64,000 nt of DNA from Malachius bipustulatus (GCA_910589415.1 OU342635.1:38838929-38902928); one strand, 5' to 3'; shown: positions 13,589 to 25,639, counted from the stretch's first letter. Program-made: numbers and translations. The notes: a model not told the origin generated them from the sequence alone.

Positions 13589-14529
13589 TTGGAGGTTGTA
13601 TTCTGTGCATCCGTATGAAAACTGCTTTAATTTGAGAAACGTATCACACTGCAGCCAAAAGTGTGACATCACCCTTCAAGAAGACGTCTTTATTCAGCCT
13701 CATCTTTTTTCATTATGATGTTCATCACTTTGGTAACTGCATCTTCAACGTTCGGTAATAGATCCATGTTTCGCTGATGTCAATTACATCATATTTTAAT
13801 CATGCTTAGATCCAGTTGTGAAATAGTCTTCCTTTCGCTTTTTAAGATCTCAAATAAGAAAAAAAATTGGAGAAAATCACAGCTATTCAAAAATGCCACT
13901 TAAACGTCCAAATCATCACCAACGGCTAGACATATTAAAAGTCATTCCAGACACCAGTATGAATGTAAAATGAGACTTGTTGAGCAAAAAAAAGTAGAAA
14001 AGACTTGTTAACAATTTTGAGCCTCGGGCTCAATATTTTTGGGACTGAGGAGCTACAGAAGGAAACTCCTCTCACACAACGACCTTCTGGCCTTTATCAA
14101 AAGGTCGAGGAGGTTCGAGTAGGAGTTCCACCATGGTTCGGGTACGGCGAAAAAGGCCTTGGTGGCTTAGTCGCTTGGGGTGCACCACCCCTACCCACCG
14201 TACTACTATACTACTACATGTACAATAAGAGGCCATTGTGAACACACTGGTGTCAGTTCCACATTTCGCATTGTCAAATCGTGCAGACCCGAGCAATGTA
14301 TGCATGGTAAACGAGCATAAAACAACATGGCTTTGGAATAACATCTGAAATTGTTGTGTCCGCTTAAGGGGTACTGTGACCATCAAGCGGACATCATTTT
14401 TTATCTCTTAAAACCTTCTACTGAAGTAAGAAATACAAAATTCTAATTATCCGGCCCCGATAGACCCCGGTGTTTGGAGTTTGTTAGTAGGTATGTTTCA
14501 AAAGTGTAGAATAACGGGATGGTCATGGC
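13589..14529. other. Unassigned DNA with a dispersed repeat
   Basis: The segment 14137-14215 (CTTGGTGGCTTAGTCGCTTG, then a TACTACTATACTACTAC run) matches the reverse complement of about 30205-30285 at roughly three bases in four. It is therefore a dispersed repeat of unknown type. The ORFs here (14005-14241, 14072-14386) overlap on opposite strands and are not supported as genes. Confidence 0.4.
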
Positions 14530-14930
14530 CACTGGAGATTTTTCTTCTTCTTCATGTGCCGTCTCATCTACGAAGGTTGACGACTAATAAGGAAATTAAC
14601 TTCCGAAGCTGCTGTCGTTATGAATAGTTCAGATGTTGTCATTTTTGCAGACCATGTTCTTAAACGCCTCAACTCTTCTGCGTCCAGGGCACCTCCTGAT
14701 CATGATATGCCCAAAGTACTCAAATTTAATTTTTTTATGGTATAAAAAAGTTCTGTTTAAGTATTCATTCTGCTCAGCATTTCCTCGTCCGTTCAGTGCA
14801 GCATTTCCTCGTCCGTGCAGGTATCGACCTGCAGCATGCGTTGATATGCCCATATCTCAAAGGCGGTATTTTTTTAGACAGTGTTTCTGTTAGCGTCCAC
14901 GCTTCCATACCATACAAAACCACTTGATAT
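14530..14930 (-). pseudogene. Decayed LINE 3' end
   Basis: On the minus strand, fragments read YGSVDA (like the Y-G-x-E-x-W-T motif of LINE reverse transcriptases) and then EYFGHIMIR...GRRRVEAFKNMV. The latter matches the usual C-terminal Y-x-GHI-x-R...GRRR pattern of insect non-LTR ORFs. Frames are broken and a GCATTTCCTCGTCCGT unit is duplicated at about 14787-14818. Seen: short motifs only. Family assignment is inference. Confidence 0.5.
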
Positions 14931-16516
14931 ATTTTTAAAAAATTTGATACATTTCCAAAACCGAGTCTTGAAGGTACTTCAGATATGGGTCACTTTTAGT
15001 TGTACCTATTTTATATCAAGAAATATTTTGTTTTTTTTTTCAAAACCGCTGGGCTTATCTTGGTCCGAAAAACTTAAAGGGAGTGGTCTCTCCATCGCCC
15101 TGAAAATAAGGTATATGGCCGAAAAATTTAAAAATCTTCCCCTGGTATAGGTTTAATGAACTTTTTGGATACAGTTGGAAATTTACCGATCATTTTTTTG
15201 AGAGCCATTTAACATTTTCAGATTTTAAAGAGAACCTGTAAACATTTTGTAGATCGTAGTGCAAGTTAAGTCTTAAGTAGTTTAGGTAAAGTGTTTTCCT
15301 ATTAAGATGGCGCGAATATATTGAGAAACTGTCATTTAACCCAATTAGGAAGAAGTAGAACTATTTCTACTCAAGCGTTAGTACCTAAGCATGCCATTTA
15401 CATAATTAGGCCCATTGATCTACATGCTCTATTGTTACATTCTGGCAGTTTTTCAATCGGATAATCGTATGTGAAATAAGAATAATTCCCAAAAAGGTAG
15501 TCCTGCAATTTAAAAATAATTATAGACGGCAACGCCTAGTAATAACTCAACAAAAGAATTTTTGCCTGATAAGGGCGAAAAAATGCTAATTGGTTGGCTT
15601 CTAAGGAAGCAAGTCTATAATATACATCCTAACGAGCTCAGAGAAAAATAATTTGAGTGGAACTATTGTCTTGGAGGTATGATTATCATGGTGAGCTGTC
15701 GTATAATCACCCATAATAATGGTTACAGTTATTGAAGAAAGTTTGTGCGATATTAATATGCGAAAAAATAATTTGTTGTTAAGCTGATGGATAAAATATA
15801 ATAGATAACCTAGTTGTCAAATTGTTTATACCTACCTTTATCCTACAAAGAATATGGCTATAATGTGCTATGACATCTTATTTTCCACAAGAGAATACGC
15901 TGTAATTATTTTTGCTCACTGGCCGGAGTAAGTAGCATTATACCAAGTGGTCAGTATAACAAGAATCATCTGTCCAGCTATTAAATTATTTATTCTACTG
16001 TTAACTTACTTTTAGTACAGTTAGAGGTAATATTGTCAAGATTCGTTACAGATAATTATTAGAGATACATGTGATAAATATTGATGTCTCTCTAACTATA
16101 CCGTTAATTGAAAAAATGTGACATAAGGCAAAGCTTCATTATTTGTAAGCTGTTAAAACTTTTTCATCAAAATGGAACATCGATAGATGAAAGTAATTAC
16201 TGATGCTTTGATATTTAAATATCAACTGGAGCTTTACGATTCTTTTCATACCCAGCATCTCATTAATTGTCTCCAAGTAGGTATGTAATAAAAAGTCATT
16301 AAAAATTCCAAGATTCCCCAGCAGAGATAATAATAATAATTCAAATAAAACAAATGTGACTCACCTTTACCTTGACTCTTTATTTTAAATAATTGCATCT
16401 ACTGGAGTACATGAAAAAAACCATGTTAATTATACCCTTGACACATTTACATTTTCCTGGAATGTTAGTACCTACCTAATAGTATTCGTTCTTATTGATA
16501 CAATAAATTGACCTAC
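14931..16516. other. Presumed intron or intergenic DNA
   Basis: AT-rich with no supported feature. A possible 43-nt exon at about 16375-16417 (acceptor CTCCAG, donor AAAG|GTGAGT) hits a stop in the phase set by the neighbouring first exon, so I do not call it. Confidence 0.4.
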
Positions 16517-16688
16517 CTGAAGTCATAGGAATTTTGGTTTGAAGAGACCAAGTAGCCATGGTAGGGTACATCCTGAAAGTCTCCTTCCATGTAGAAACTC
16601 CCTTATCCTTATTATCCTGGCAACGGACCGGACAAAGGATATCACTCCAGAAAACAATCACAAATATCGTCACTATATAGGAGTTCAT
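16517..16688 (-). CDS. Signal-peptide first exon of a probable secreted protein, possibly Osiris-like
   Basis: ATG at 16688 opens a 57-codon exon ending at the strong donor TCAG|GTAGGT in phase 1. The product starts with a hydrophobic leader (YIVTIFVIVFW) and a likely cleavage near CPVRCQ, then a polar stretch DNKDKGVSTWKETFRMYP. It lacks the C-x8-C pair seen in the other Osiris first exons here. The next compatible minus-strand exon I can see is 7611-7831 (phase 1), which would complete a protein of about 130 residues across an 8.7-kb intron. That product would lack the usual middle of the family, so either exons are missed in between or the two exons belong to different genes. Treat the link as a hypothesis. 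Confidence 0.5.
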
Positions 16689-17608
16689 TTTAAGAGCACT
16701 GTTAAGGCGCGTTTATTTGAAATAATCCTTAGTAGTCAGCATTACTGTTAGAAGAGCTCCTGTCGTGTTATGTTATGACACGAGTATGCCGCCAGAGCAG
16801 GACCACCAAGTCGCGTCACAGGGGCACCGGCACCACTACACTGAGAATAATCAGGAAGACTTGGCTTGACAGAACTGTTCTTACGGCTTTTCGTTTCCTG
16901 CGTTACCAACCCGTGTAATGACTAAAGTCTAATGTTAAATATTATCTATGTTTCGCTTGAATTACTTAGATAGAGCGGGCGAACCGTACAATTTGCGGTA
17001 CCGGAGTGGCGTGTCCATAGACTGTCGTTCTGTCTGAAAACCACAGATACCTCTTCCCATATAATCTGTGATTAACCCAAATCTGAAGTTTGCAAGCGCC
17101 AATCATGCAAACTCTCTAACTTTATAGGTAGGTAGGTAGTGTAAGTATAGTTTAAAAGACAGCAATGTCACCTATATTTAATTAGGTAGCTGTTGGCTAT
17201 TAATTTGTCTACTAATTTTCGCAATTATCTTTTTTGTCTTTGTCTGAAGATTTTTAGGGTCTTAGAAAATTTGGAAAGCTGTTCTTTTATATAACTAATT
17301 TTTCTACTTACCTAGTTACCTATAGGTAACTTTATTTAAGGAAAAGTTCCTACATGTTTGTACGTTTTCAATTAATTTACTATAAAAAATGCATCAAGCC
17401 TATTTAATTTTTATAAATGTTTGGAAATTTTGCCAAGCATGCAAAGCTCCTAAAACTTTACATAAGGAGTAGGAAACGTGGAATTGATTTTTCTGGAATT
17501 AGGTCGATTGGTTTGTGGTTAAGGAATTTATCATCTTGGGCTTATACACAAAAATATACAAAAACATTTATTACTTAATAAAAATAAGGAAAACTGTTGT
17601 TTTTACCT
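16689..17608. other. Unassigned intergenic DNA
   Basis: Upstream of the exon at 16688. I see no convincing TATA/initiator pair. It contains TAGGTA/TACCTA short motifs, which are common throughout the window. Confidence 0.35.
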
Positions 17609-17900
17609 ATACAGGCGTGTATCATATTGTGAAAAACTTTTATGGGTAGTAGGGGGCGTCAAAACAAATATTGTTTTCTCAAACACATTTATCCAAAAAC
17701 GTTTGGTTCTCGAAATACCTACAGGGTGTTGAAGTTTTTTTGTTTCATCGCCACTAATATTATTGGATAGAAAAATGTACGCAACTTTTTTTTTAGTTTT
17801 AATATTTTTTCAAAACTGCGAATAGCTAAAAATACAACTTTTTTGTCTCTTAAATTATTTTCCTATCTTACTTCTTTTTTGAAAGTTTGTTCAAGAAAAT
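17609..17900. repeat. Remnant of fold-back family G, one arm
   Basis: The stretch GGGTAGTAGGGGGCGTCAAA, followed by CAAATATTGTTTTCTCA and a CAGGGTGTTGAA motif, matches one arm of the palindrome at 46390-47107. Only one arm is present. Confidence 0.55.
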
Positions 17901-17939
17901 TTGTTATACTACACTCTAAAACTTTAAACTAAGTACAAT

Positions 17940-18450
17940 GCCAAAATCTTACAACATCCTTTTCTTTATGAACGTCTTTCTATTCTTCTAATTATCTCTA
18001 TTCGTCCCTCTGCTTCTCTTCTTCTTTACTATTTGTCTCACAGCACTACTTCTCCCAAATTATATTCTTGGTCCTCTGACACCGTCTCTCGTTATTCCTC
18101 TTCCCTTTACAAATAAAAATATTCTCTCTCGTCCTCGTAGTCTCTTTCCCCTTTTTTTGCAGCTTCTCTTCCATTTAAAAATAAATATTTCCTTTCCGTT
18201 ACTACTTATCTTCTTTCTGCTTTCAAATTTTCTTTTCTATTTCCTTTTGACAAACTCTCTTCTTTAATAATTTATTCTTTCTAATCCTTTTTCTCTTTAT
18301 TATCACTTGTTCTACTCTTTTGTGCTTCCAAATAATTATTTTTCACATTTTTTACTTTTTTCTGACAGTTACTCTTTTAAATTCCAATCTAAAATTAACT
18401 TCCTTCTCCTCCTCGTTGCTATCAACTCTTTGCCCTTAATTTTTTTATTT
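17940..18450 (+). repeat. Polypyrimidine-rich low-complexity tract
   Basis: About 500 bp dominated by C and T on the plus strand, with irregular TCT/CTTC clusters (tctgcttctcttcttcttta and similar). There is no tandem unit or ORF. Such strand asymmetry is unlike the flanking sequence. Confidence 0.7.
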
Positions 18451-18711
18451 TTTTAAATTTTCTTTATTACAATCCAAGACAATTTCTTTTTATTATCTAA
18501 TTAGATATCTAAAAATTCTAATTTCTAATTATAAATACTTTTTATTTGTTAGAAGTCATAAATTTAATTGTCATAATATTCAAATCAAATTCAAACTTCA
18601 AATCACCATTTTCTATAGCTGCGAAGCTAATTTTTCATAAAAGAAGATACTTCCAAGTCTTGTTCCTAAATTATTTAAAGCAACGTGTAAATGAAGTTTT
18701 ATAATTCTATC

Positions 18712-20221
18712 TACAGGGTGTCCGGGAAAATGTTGAATATCTCGGAATCCGATAGAACTTAAAAAAAAATGACAAGTTCCCATAATTTTTTTCCTAGCGG
18801 CCCACCCTACGGAGATACGGCCTCCTAAAGGATGCCACTGGAAATCAATTTTTCTTGAATAACTTTTAAACTACTTGATTAAATTTAATGAAAATTGAAA
18901 ATATTAAACAGTAGTAAGGACCTCTTAAAATACTGCCCCTTAAACATATTAGCTTGTTTAGTTTACCAGGGGCGGACTAGGTTGTACATTTTAACGCTTA
19001 CATTTTTAACACCCTGCATGATAAGGAGCAAAAACAAAAACAAATTTGGATACCTTGAACATTAAGCTACAGAAAAGGTACTCTTGTATACTTAGAAAAA
19101 ATAAATAAAAGAATTAATGTTTCATTTCTATTACATTGTACTAGAACTACGATTGTTGAACTCACTTACGAAATTTTTTATTGATTATGAAATAAAACAT
19201 TAATTCTTTTATTATTTTTTTTCTTGAAAACGGTTCATTTTATTGACAAGGAACAAGAGTACCTTTTCTGTAGCTTAATATTCAAGGTATCCAATTTTTT
19301 TTTTTAACTCCTTATCATGTAGGGTGTTGAAAATGTAAGCATTAAAATGTATAACCTAGTCCGCCCCTGGTAAACTAAACAAGCTAATTTATGTTTTAGG
19401 GGCAGTATTTTAAGAGGTCTTTACTACTGTTTAATATATCAAATTTTCATTAAATTTAATCAAGTAGGTACTTTAAACGTTATTCAAGAAAAATTGATTT
19501 CCAGTGGCGTCCTTTAGGAGGCCGTATCTCCGTAGGGGGGGGGGGGGGGGTACGCTGTGAAAAAAAAATGGGAACTTGTCATATTTTTTTTTGGTTTATT
19601 ATTTACATCCACGGCTCCTAAGTTTCATCAATTTTTTCGGGACCGAGGAGCGAAATAGGGGTGCTGGGTGGGTAAGAAGCTAAAAACAGCCATTGCAAAC
19701 TAATATTAAGGTCACAACTAAGGCCTCTTTGACACTACGATCGAATTTCTATTTTTTCACTTTCAGGGCAAGGAATATCTTCGAGATTAACAGTACCACG
19801 ATTTTTATTTTGAATTTTGCATTTATTTTGCATTTATATTCCAAAAATCGTAACATCAATCCCTGTGGTCTTTTCACGATGTGAATAAGCGGATATATTG
19901 CATGTACGTGCCTGTATTCGTTTCGAAGCGCTTGGCTTTGTTCTCAAGTAGTTATTTCCCGTAGACTCGATGTATAATCATCGTATCTGCCAGGTCCGTA
20001 CTTTCACTGCACTCTCAAAACCGTGTTTTTAGGCCGTTTTGTGGCTTTTCCTTTCATTTGCAAAGCATATGAATACCTTCCTGGTGTTTATAGGTATGTT
20101 CTCCACCCCTATATAGGTGCCATAGTGAAACTGTAGAAGCCGCGGATGTAAATAATGATCTTTTTTTTTTTTGTTCTATCTGATTCCAAGAGATTTCTCA
20201 TATTTTCCCGGACATCCTGTA
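18712..20221. mobile_element. Fold-back element E
   Basis: The left end TACAGGGTGTCCGGGAAAAT pairs with ATTTTCCCGGACATCCTGTA at 20202-20221. The arms are several hundred bp long, sharing GGAGATACGGCCTCCTAAAG, the ACCAGGGGCGGACTAGGTT block and the AGCTACAGAAAAGGTACTCT block in inverted order. Palindrome centre is near 19140. The right arm is interrupted by element F and carries a run of 16 G at 19535-19550 where the left arm has CCCACCCTAC. No transposase. Confidence 0.85.
19598..20156. mobile_element. TIR element F nested in E
   Basis: The ends ATTATTTACATCCACGGCT and its complement with one mismatch (AGCCGCGGATGTAAATAAT) bound about 560 bp inside the oligo-T part of E's right arm. E's arm sequence resumes immediately on both sides. 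The ORF at 19693-19884 has no recognisable function. Confidence 0.75.
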
Positions 20222-21119
20222 TACCTATGTGACCACGCACTTGAAAAGTGATTAAAAAGTTAGGTACGGGAGCGTGCTTTTTAGACGTGCTCATATAATT
20301 TCAAAATTTAAATACGAATTATCTGGTATTGTATGTAAGCCTTTAATTCCCCAACTAGAAGTAAAGGTAAATACCGGAAGAGATCTTTACCTGGGTAACG
20401 AAGAATGAATATTGTCTTGTTAGAGGAATTAAATAAAATTTAATGAAGATATAAGTGCCATCTATAAGATGATGCTAGAAATTCTAACGCAGCTTTTCTA
20501 GGGTAATGTTGGTTGCATATCATTCGGCAAAGTAATCTTCTTTCTTCTTTACCTATCTTATTATTTTTATTGAAGATAATGATAAAAAAAAAGTTATGTG
20601 AAGTGAATAGTAACTTGTAGTACTACTCGTTCATTGTGGTTTTCCTTATGTTATATGGGTACTAGTTGGATATGTTAGATTGGGACATCATTCATAAAAT
20701 AAATTACCTACCGAAAATTGAATGCTTCAATAGAACTGACCCCGAAATGATGTGTTATTTTTTTCTTGTAGTACCATAACGAACTGATAATAATTATTGT
20801 TATTGATTACGTTTTTGGAGCGTAATATTGATTTGCTCAATTGCGGTAATACCAGCAGACACCTAATCAAGTACCTAGATGGTAAAAAAGCATTCTTATC
20901 CATTCAACCGCGAAGAAAATCAAGGTGAGCTATTAAATGGATAATACTTTCTATAAGAGTAGGTATTTAGTATTATGAATTTGAATAATTTAATTTACTT
21001 AGAACTACTTTTGAAGTTTTTTTTTTTAAATTGGATTTATACGTATTAGGACGGTTTAAATAATAATAATACATTTTTTCTTAAGAAAAAAGGAGGGAGC
21101 GTCGGTCTTAACTATGTGG
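20222..21119. other. Unassigned AT-rich DNA
   Basis: I see no gene, and no repeat I can match to another copy in the window. Confidence 0.4.
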
Positions 21120-21305
21120 TTAAGTCAAAGTCGCTCTACTGCAGTAATGATGGGATTCGAGAACTAGCTCATTCCACCCAGATACAAGTTTACCAATAAA
21201 TGGTAGACGGACAACACAGACAACCAGAGCGAGACTGAGAATCGAACTCAGTCCGAGGCAGTCCAACGGTTTAACCGTCTGCACGCTAAACCACGAGGCC
21301 ACCGT
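21120..21305 (-). repeat. tRNA-derived SINE
   Basis: Read on the minus strand it starts GGTGGCCTCGTGGTTTAGCG, which fits a Pol III A box (TGGTTTAGCGTGC). It then has GAGTTCGATTCTC, a B box, set in a perfect 5-bp stem with a 7-base loop (CTGAG/CTCAG). The acceptor ends do not pair, so this is not a working tRNA. It is the head of a tRNA-derived SINE followed by a non-tRNA body to about 21120. Family name unknown. Confidence 0.65.
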
Positions 21306-22330
21306 TGTCGTCATTCTTCAGACGTGACCCAGACGTCATGTTTAAGACGTCGCTATAACGTCATTTTTTCGTAACTTCCAGACAAATTGATTTTTTGAAT
21401 CTGACTCTACGAGTTCATTCTTACTATAAATTATTTTCATATAGAGAAGTCAATTTTAATGCCGTTTTGTACCTCGTGATTGGACAAAGTGTCCCTATCA
21501 ATTTCTCATCGGACTTAGTATTGTAAGTGTTGCAACGTCGCGCTAGCAATCTAAACCAACCCAACCGGTATTCCTTTGTTATTTCCTTTGGGAGTGCAAT
21601 AGTGCTGTCTGCTACTTACTACCCTCTACCTCCTACCTCTACTCTCTCTCTAGTTGATCTACTTCTTGTCCAAGGTCCAAGGGTGTAACGTTATAACATC
21701 TCCACTAACTATAAACAGTCCGACGACGTCTAAAAATTACATCGACGGGCTGTGATATAATCACGTCATCCTACTATCATTTGTCCATTATTTCCACAGT
21801 CATAATGACATTGGCTATGACCAAAAAATCACGTCTCAGCGACGTGACTCTGCTGCCTGGGTTATTCATTACTTTTATAAATTTTAAAATGCTCTGTATT
21901 ATCAAACTATTAATCTCACTGCAGAATTAAATCCTGCTCATTTAAAAAAAATAATAATAACAGATGAACAACGTGTTTTGCGTTGTTCGACTACCAATAC
22001 GAGCCCAAACACTCGTAGTTTATTAATTTTCGACTCAAATTTAGTTAAGATAGAAAGCTTGAAGCTGCTGTGCTTCTGTTTAAAAAGGTACAGGCACCGG
22101 AAAAGATAAAAAAGATAGATCTCGGTAGGATAGATATTACAGGCGAGCATTCCGCGTCATAGGTTACACTCCCGCCCTCGTCTGGTACCTGGATCTGTCT
22201 ACGCTTTTTTCTTTCAGATACGCGTCCTACATCACCCGTCCGCCCATTGACCAATGAGATAGGCTCAATGTCACACCACTTCCACGTAGACGGTTTTCGT
22301 GCGTGTTGCCCATTTTACACCGAATCAAGA
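21306..22330. other. Unassigned DNA with ACGTC-rich segments
   Basis: 21310-21370 and 21720-21850 contain many ACGTC/GACGT hexamers, some arranged as loose inverted ends (CGTGACCCAGACGTC and GACGTGACTCTGCTGCCTGGG), suggesting a decayed TIR element. 22140-22320 is richer in G+C than its surroundings. I cannot assign either. Confidence 0.3.
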
Positions 22331-24422
22331 TCCGTGAATTCACCTACACGCAATACTTTTAAGAAAAAGGTCGTTATGAATTTTAACTCGAGAATATAAT
22401 TCTACACATATATTCTAGGTTAGGTATAACTTTAGGTACCTATACAGTTAAAGGTATAAACTTTAACACCATTAAATGAGTTACACGCTTTTTTGTCTAG
22501 ATTTAGTGTTTGGTTTGGGATTTGTAGCAATCTTCTAGAGGTGTATATTTTAATCAAGGAATTGTCTTTCTTAGACGAATTTTTAGAATTTTGCTTTCCT
22601 AAATAAGTAAAAAATAATAATTTAACTTCATACCGACGTGAAAAATTTATTTTTTCCTGTTTTTTTGTTAGTAAATTATTTAAAATGAAATAATAGAAAT
22701 AATAAATAAGATTTTCCCTGTTTGAATTTTTATGTGTTATTTTTTTTCAATAATCATTAACACTAAATTATTAAATAAGTGTAAATTTCAGATATTTTCA
22801 TCAAGTCCTCCTTGATAAATTATTATGTTTTTGCTAAAAATTGTAAGGTACAATAGGACCAGAATAACTTGGCCTCTGGTTCTGAGAATTACTGTTGAAG
22901 ACGGGTTATATTAGAAATGGACTGTATTGGTCATTGCAGATTTCAGGCGTGGCTATAGCAGGGTATAGTCCGGTTAATAATTTTTTTAAATTTTCCAGAT
23001 ATTGTAGGTAAAAGGTAAAATATTCAGTCTATTGAAATAGGTACTACTTCTGTCTTTACTGACAATTTTAACTTGAAAATTGTTTGTGCAAATACTCGTA
23101 GTACAAATTTTGTACTCTATTAAATAGTTAAAAGTTTTTTAAAATTATGGCAAATTTTGTTACAAAAGTGGCTCATAAAACACTTTCCGGACAAAGCCGT
23201 GAAATTATTAATAATGGTTTTTTCAACCGAACCACGGCCGAACTGTGTGCATCGAGTTCATTTTATTACAGCACCCTTCAGTTTCCTAGAATTACAGTAT
23301 TATTTTTTGTTATTGAAGGATTGTGATCCTTGGCGATTCGCAAAACACGTAAAAATAATATAGCAGTCTAAAACTTATGCCATGGAATGTACTTAGAACC
23401 GGTTAGGTGGGCTTATCTAATAGCATTGCGCTCCCTTTAAAGACCTTTCACTCCCTCATCAAACGGCCAACTTATATTGAACGTATTGTACCTACCTATA
23501 TAATTTGTAAATGATACCCGCGAAAAGTTGGGTTTTCACTTCGTCCTACAATTTGAAAATTAAAATAAGTGCGACTTTTTATAAGGACTAAAATTGGGAG
23601 TCTTAATATGACCGTTCATAAATTAGCTTGTTTGGTCAGAACAACTTTTTAGGAGTCTGAAAGAAATTTGATAAATTTCAGACGAGGAGGAGTCTTGAAT
23701 AAGTAATGCCTTGAAGCATTTTGTTTCTCGTCTCCGCATTATAAATGACTATTCTTAACATAAAGAAGAATAAATACCTTAAGCAGCACCTCGCGACCTT
23801 TTCTCACTTATCGTTTATGACTCAAACAACTCGACGAGGAGAAAGCTCATAATCTTCGTTCCCATAAATGACGTCCTGTTTGTGATTTACTAGTTTAACA
23901 AGGTAGTTTTCTCATTGGAGAGATTGAACTTTCATAAGGTAGCTTACGATAAATAATAATAAATCAGGATAAATTACTGAATAAATTGATTTGTTCTATA
24001 ATCATGGTAGAGAATAATTCATGAGCTCATAATTTCCTCATCTTTTGATATGATCCTGTAAATATTATTAGAAAATAATTATTGATATGAATAAACTACT
24101 GAATTAATTGTTTTGTTTTATATTCATTACATACCTATAATAGGTACCTAGTTAAGAACAATTAATAAATAAAGGGGCTCATAGTTTTCTCATCTTTTGA
24201 TATGATTCTGAAATAATTAGAATCATTATGGTGTTATTTTCTACGCTTGTTATTTTTATTTATAATCTATAATGGTAATTCTTTGTTTCAAGAACAATGA
24301 GTACCTAGTTACTATGATTAGTAACTAGTAATTTCATAGTATTTGTTTCCCATTATGAACTTATTAGGTATCTATTTATAGTAAAAATAATATAATAAAA
24401 AATAGACAACATTTAATAAGTC
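22331..24422. other. Intergenic DNA, no gene seen
   Basis: AT-rich. 23570-23940 has more even composition and no repeat signature, so it could hold regulatory sequence for the Osiris gene downstream. There is no motif I can defend. Confidence 0.35.
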
Positions 24423-24428
24423 TTTATT
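24423..24428 (-). terminator. AATAAA poly(A) signal of the 24.7-kb Osiris gene
   Basis: AATAAA on the minus strand, about 245 nt past the stop codon, in the context TGAAATAAAGAC. Another AATAAA-like string overlaps the stop codon itself, but that is too close to be the main signal. Confidence 0.5.
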
Positions 24429-24671
24429 TCATACATGAAATACTGGCTGGTACTTCTTTTTTATTTGGCAAATGTACAGTGCAACACTAACAATTTTTCA
24501 ATAAATTACATAATAAATTAAATAATAATAATCAACAACAAATTTCAGAAGGTAGTAATCTTACTTTGAATATTTGCATAATCAAATAAATATCATGGTA
24601 TAAAATGACCAAAAAATTGGTCTACTTAAATATTTGTACAAATTCATTATTTTTTATAACACCCTATCTAT

Positions 24672-25549
24672 TTATTTCGGCACGTAAGCTTTGTAAGCTA
24701 AATTCTGAGCGATCTGAGCATCCTCCAGTGACCTTCTATCCCAGCCACCACCTCCTCCTGAAGACTGCCAACCTCCAGAACTGTGTCCACCGCCACCTCC
24801 TTGTTTGGATGCGAAGAGCTTCTTGATCGCGATAATTCCAGCCAACAAGAGGGCGATTTTAGCTGTGATCAAAGCTTTTCCGGCTAGCAGGAACAAACCA
24901 GCGATGGCTATTGGGATCAAGGCTGCCATCTTTGCTGCTATACCCATCATCATACTGCCCATCATGTTACCCTTCTTTTTTCTTCCTATAAAAATATTTG
25001 AATATCAGAATTAGTCACTCATTTAAAAATAATAATTACAGGGTAGATATCAATGCTAGGTTCGAAGAGAAACCTTCATCATGATAATTTTATAATTATT
25101 ACTTTATAATAAAATAATAAATAACTATACCAACCTTCTTCCAGGCCAAGTTCTTCCGGGATTAATTTTGGTAATGCTACTTCAACAGTTCTTGAACTGA
25201 TATATTTCCCGACTTTTTCAATCAGCATATTATTGAGTACTTCATCCTGAGCGTCGATTCCTCTAGGAAGGGCTTTTTCTAGTTTTTCTTCAGTGATGAC
25301 AGGTTCATTAGACACAGCACTAGGGTCCTTAACGACGATAACTCCATCAGTTAGGGAGAACTTATCCATGCGGCTTAGTCGATCAAAAAAGGTTACAGCT
25401 TTTTTCTTGAGACATGGCGAGAATGCGTCTGATTTACTGCAGTCCTCGTAGAGTTTAATAGCCACTTTAAATCCTGAGTTATCGAATCCATCGAGAGCTA
25501 AAGCCGAGGAGCAAAGCACGAGCACACACGCTAATTTTAACACTGCCAT
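24672..25549 (-). CDS. Osiris-family protein, complete two-exon gene
   Basis: Exon 1 is 25135-25549 (138 codons plus one base) and exon 2 is 24672-24985. The 149-bp intron has GAAG|GTTGGT and TTTTATAG|GA boundaries in phase 1. The product is 242 residues. A signal peptide (about 1-18, MAVLKLACVLVLCSSALA) is followed by the family Cys pair (C37, C46, spacing C-x8-C) in EDC...PCLKKKAV and a DUF1676 core to about 138. Next come a basic patch GRKKKG at the exon junction, a hydrophobic Met/Ala/Ile-rich segment at about 146-194, a Gly/Ser-rich linker, and AQNLAY at 231-236, the family hallmark AQxLAY. Known: Osiris proteins are secretory-pathway proteins of cuticle-producing cells. The start is set by the promoter: an in-frame ATG at 25606 lies upstream of the inferred transcription start. 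The Osiris number is not assignable by eye. Confidence 0.93.
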
Positions 25550-25584
25550 CACTGACGTACAGTCCGGATCTTCAGCAGAGAGGT

Positions 25585-25620
25585 ACTGATTGTGCCAAGT
25601 AGCCATTGATGGTTTTTATA
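25585..25620 (-). promoter_or_regulatory. TATA box and initiator of the 24.7-kb Osiris gene
   Basis: TATAAAA at 25620-25614 is followed by the arthropod initiator TCAGT at 25589-25585, with the A at 25587 as the likely +1. That is 33 bases from the first T of the TATA box, the standard spacing. The 5' UTR to the ATG at 25549 is then about 38 nt. Confidence 0.8.
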
Positions 25621-25639
25621 GCTCATCTCTGACACGGGT

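Noticed and set aside
16375..16417. 43-nt minus-strand exon between good splice sites
   Set aside because: Hits a stop in the phase set by the donor at 16517.
21230..21305. Functional tRNA gene
   Set aside because: The T-arm is perfect but the acceptor stem does not pair, which fits a SINE better.
25550..25606. 19-codon N-terminal extension of the 24.7-kb Osiris gene
   Set aside because: The inferred transcription start at 25587 lies inside it, and the downstream ATG starts a clean signal peptide.
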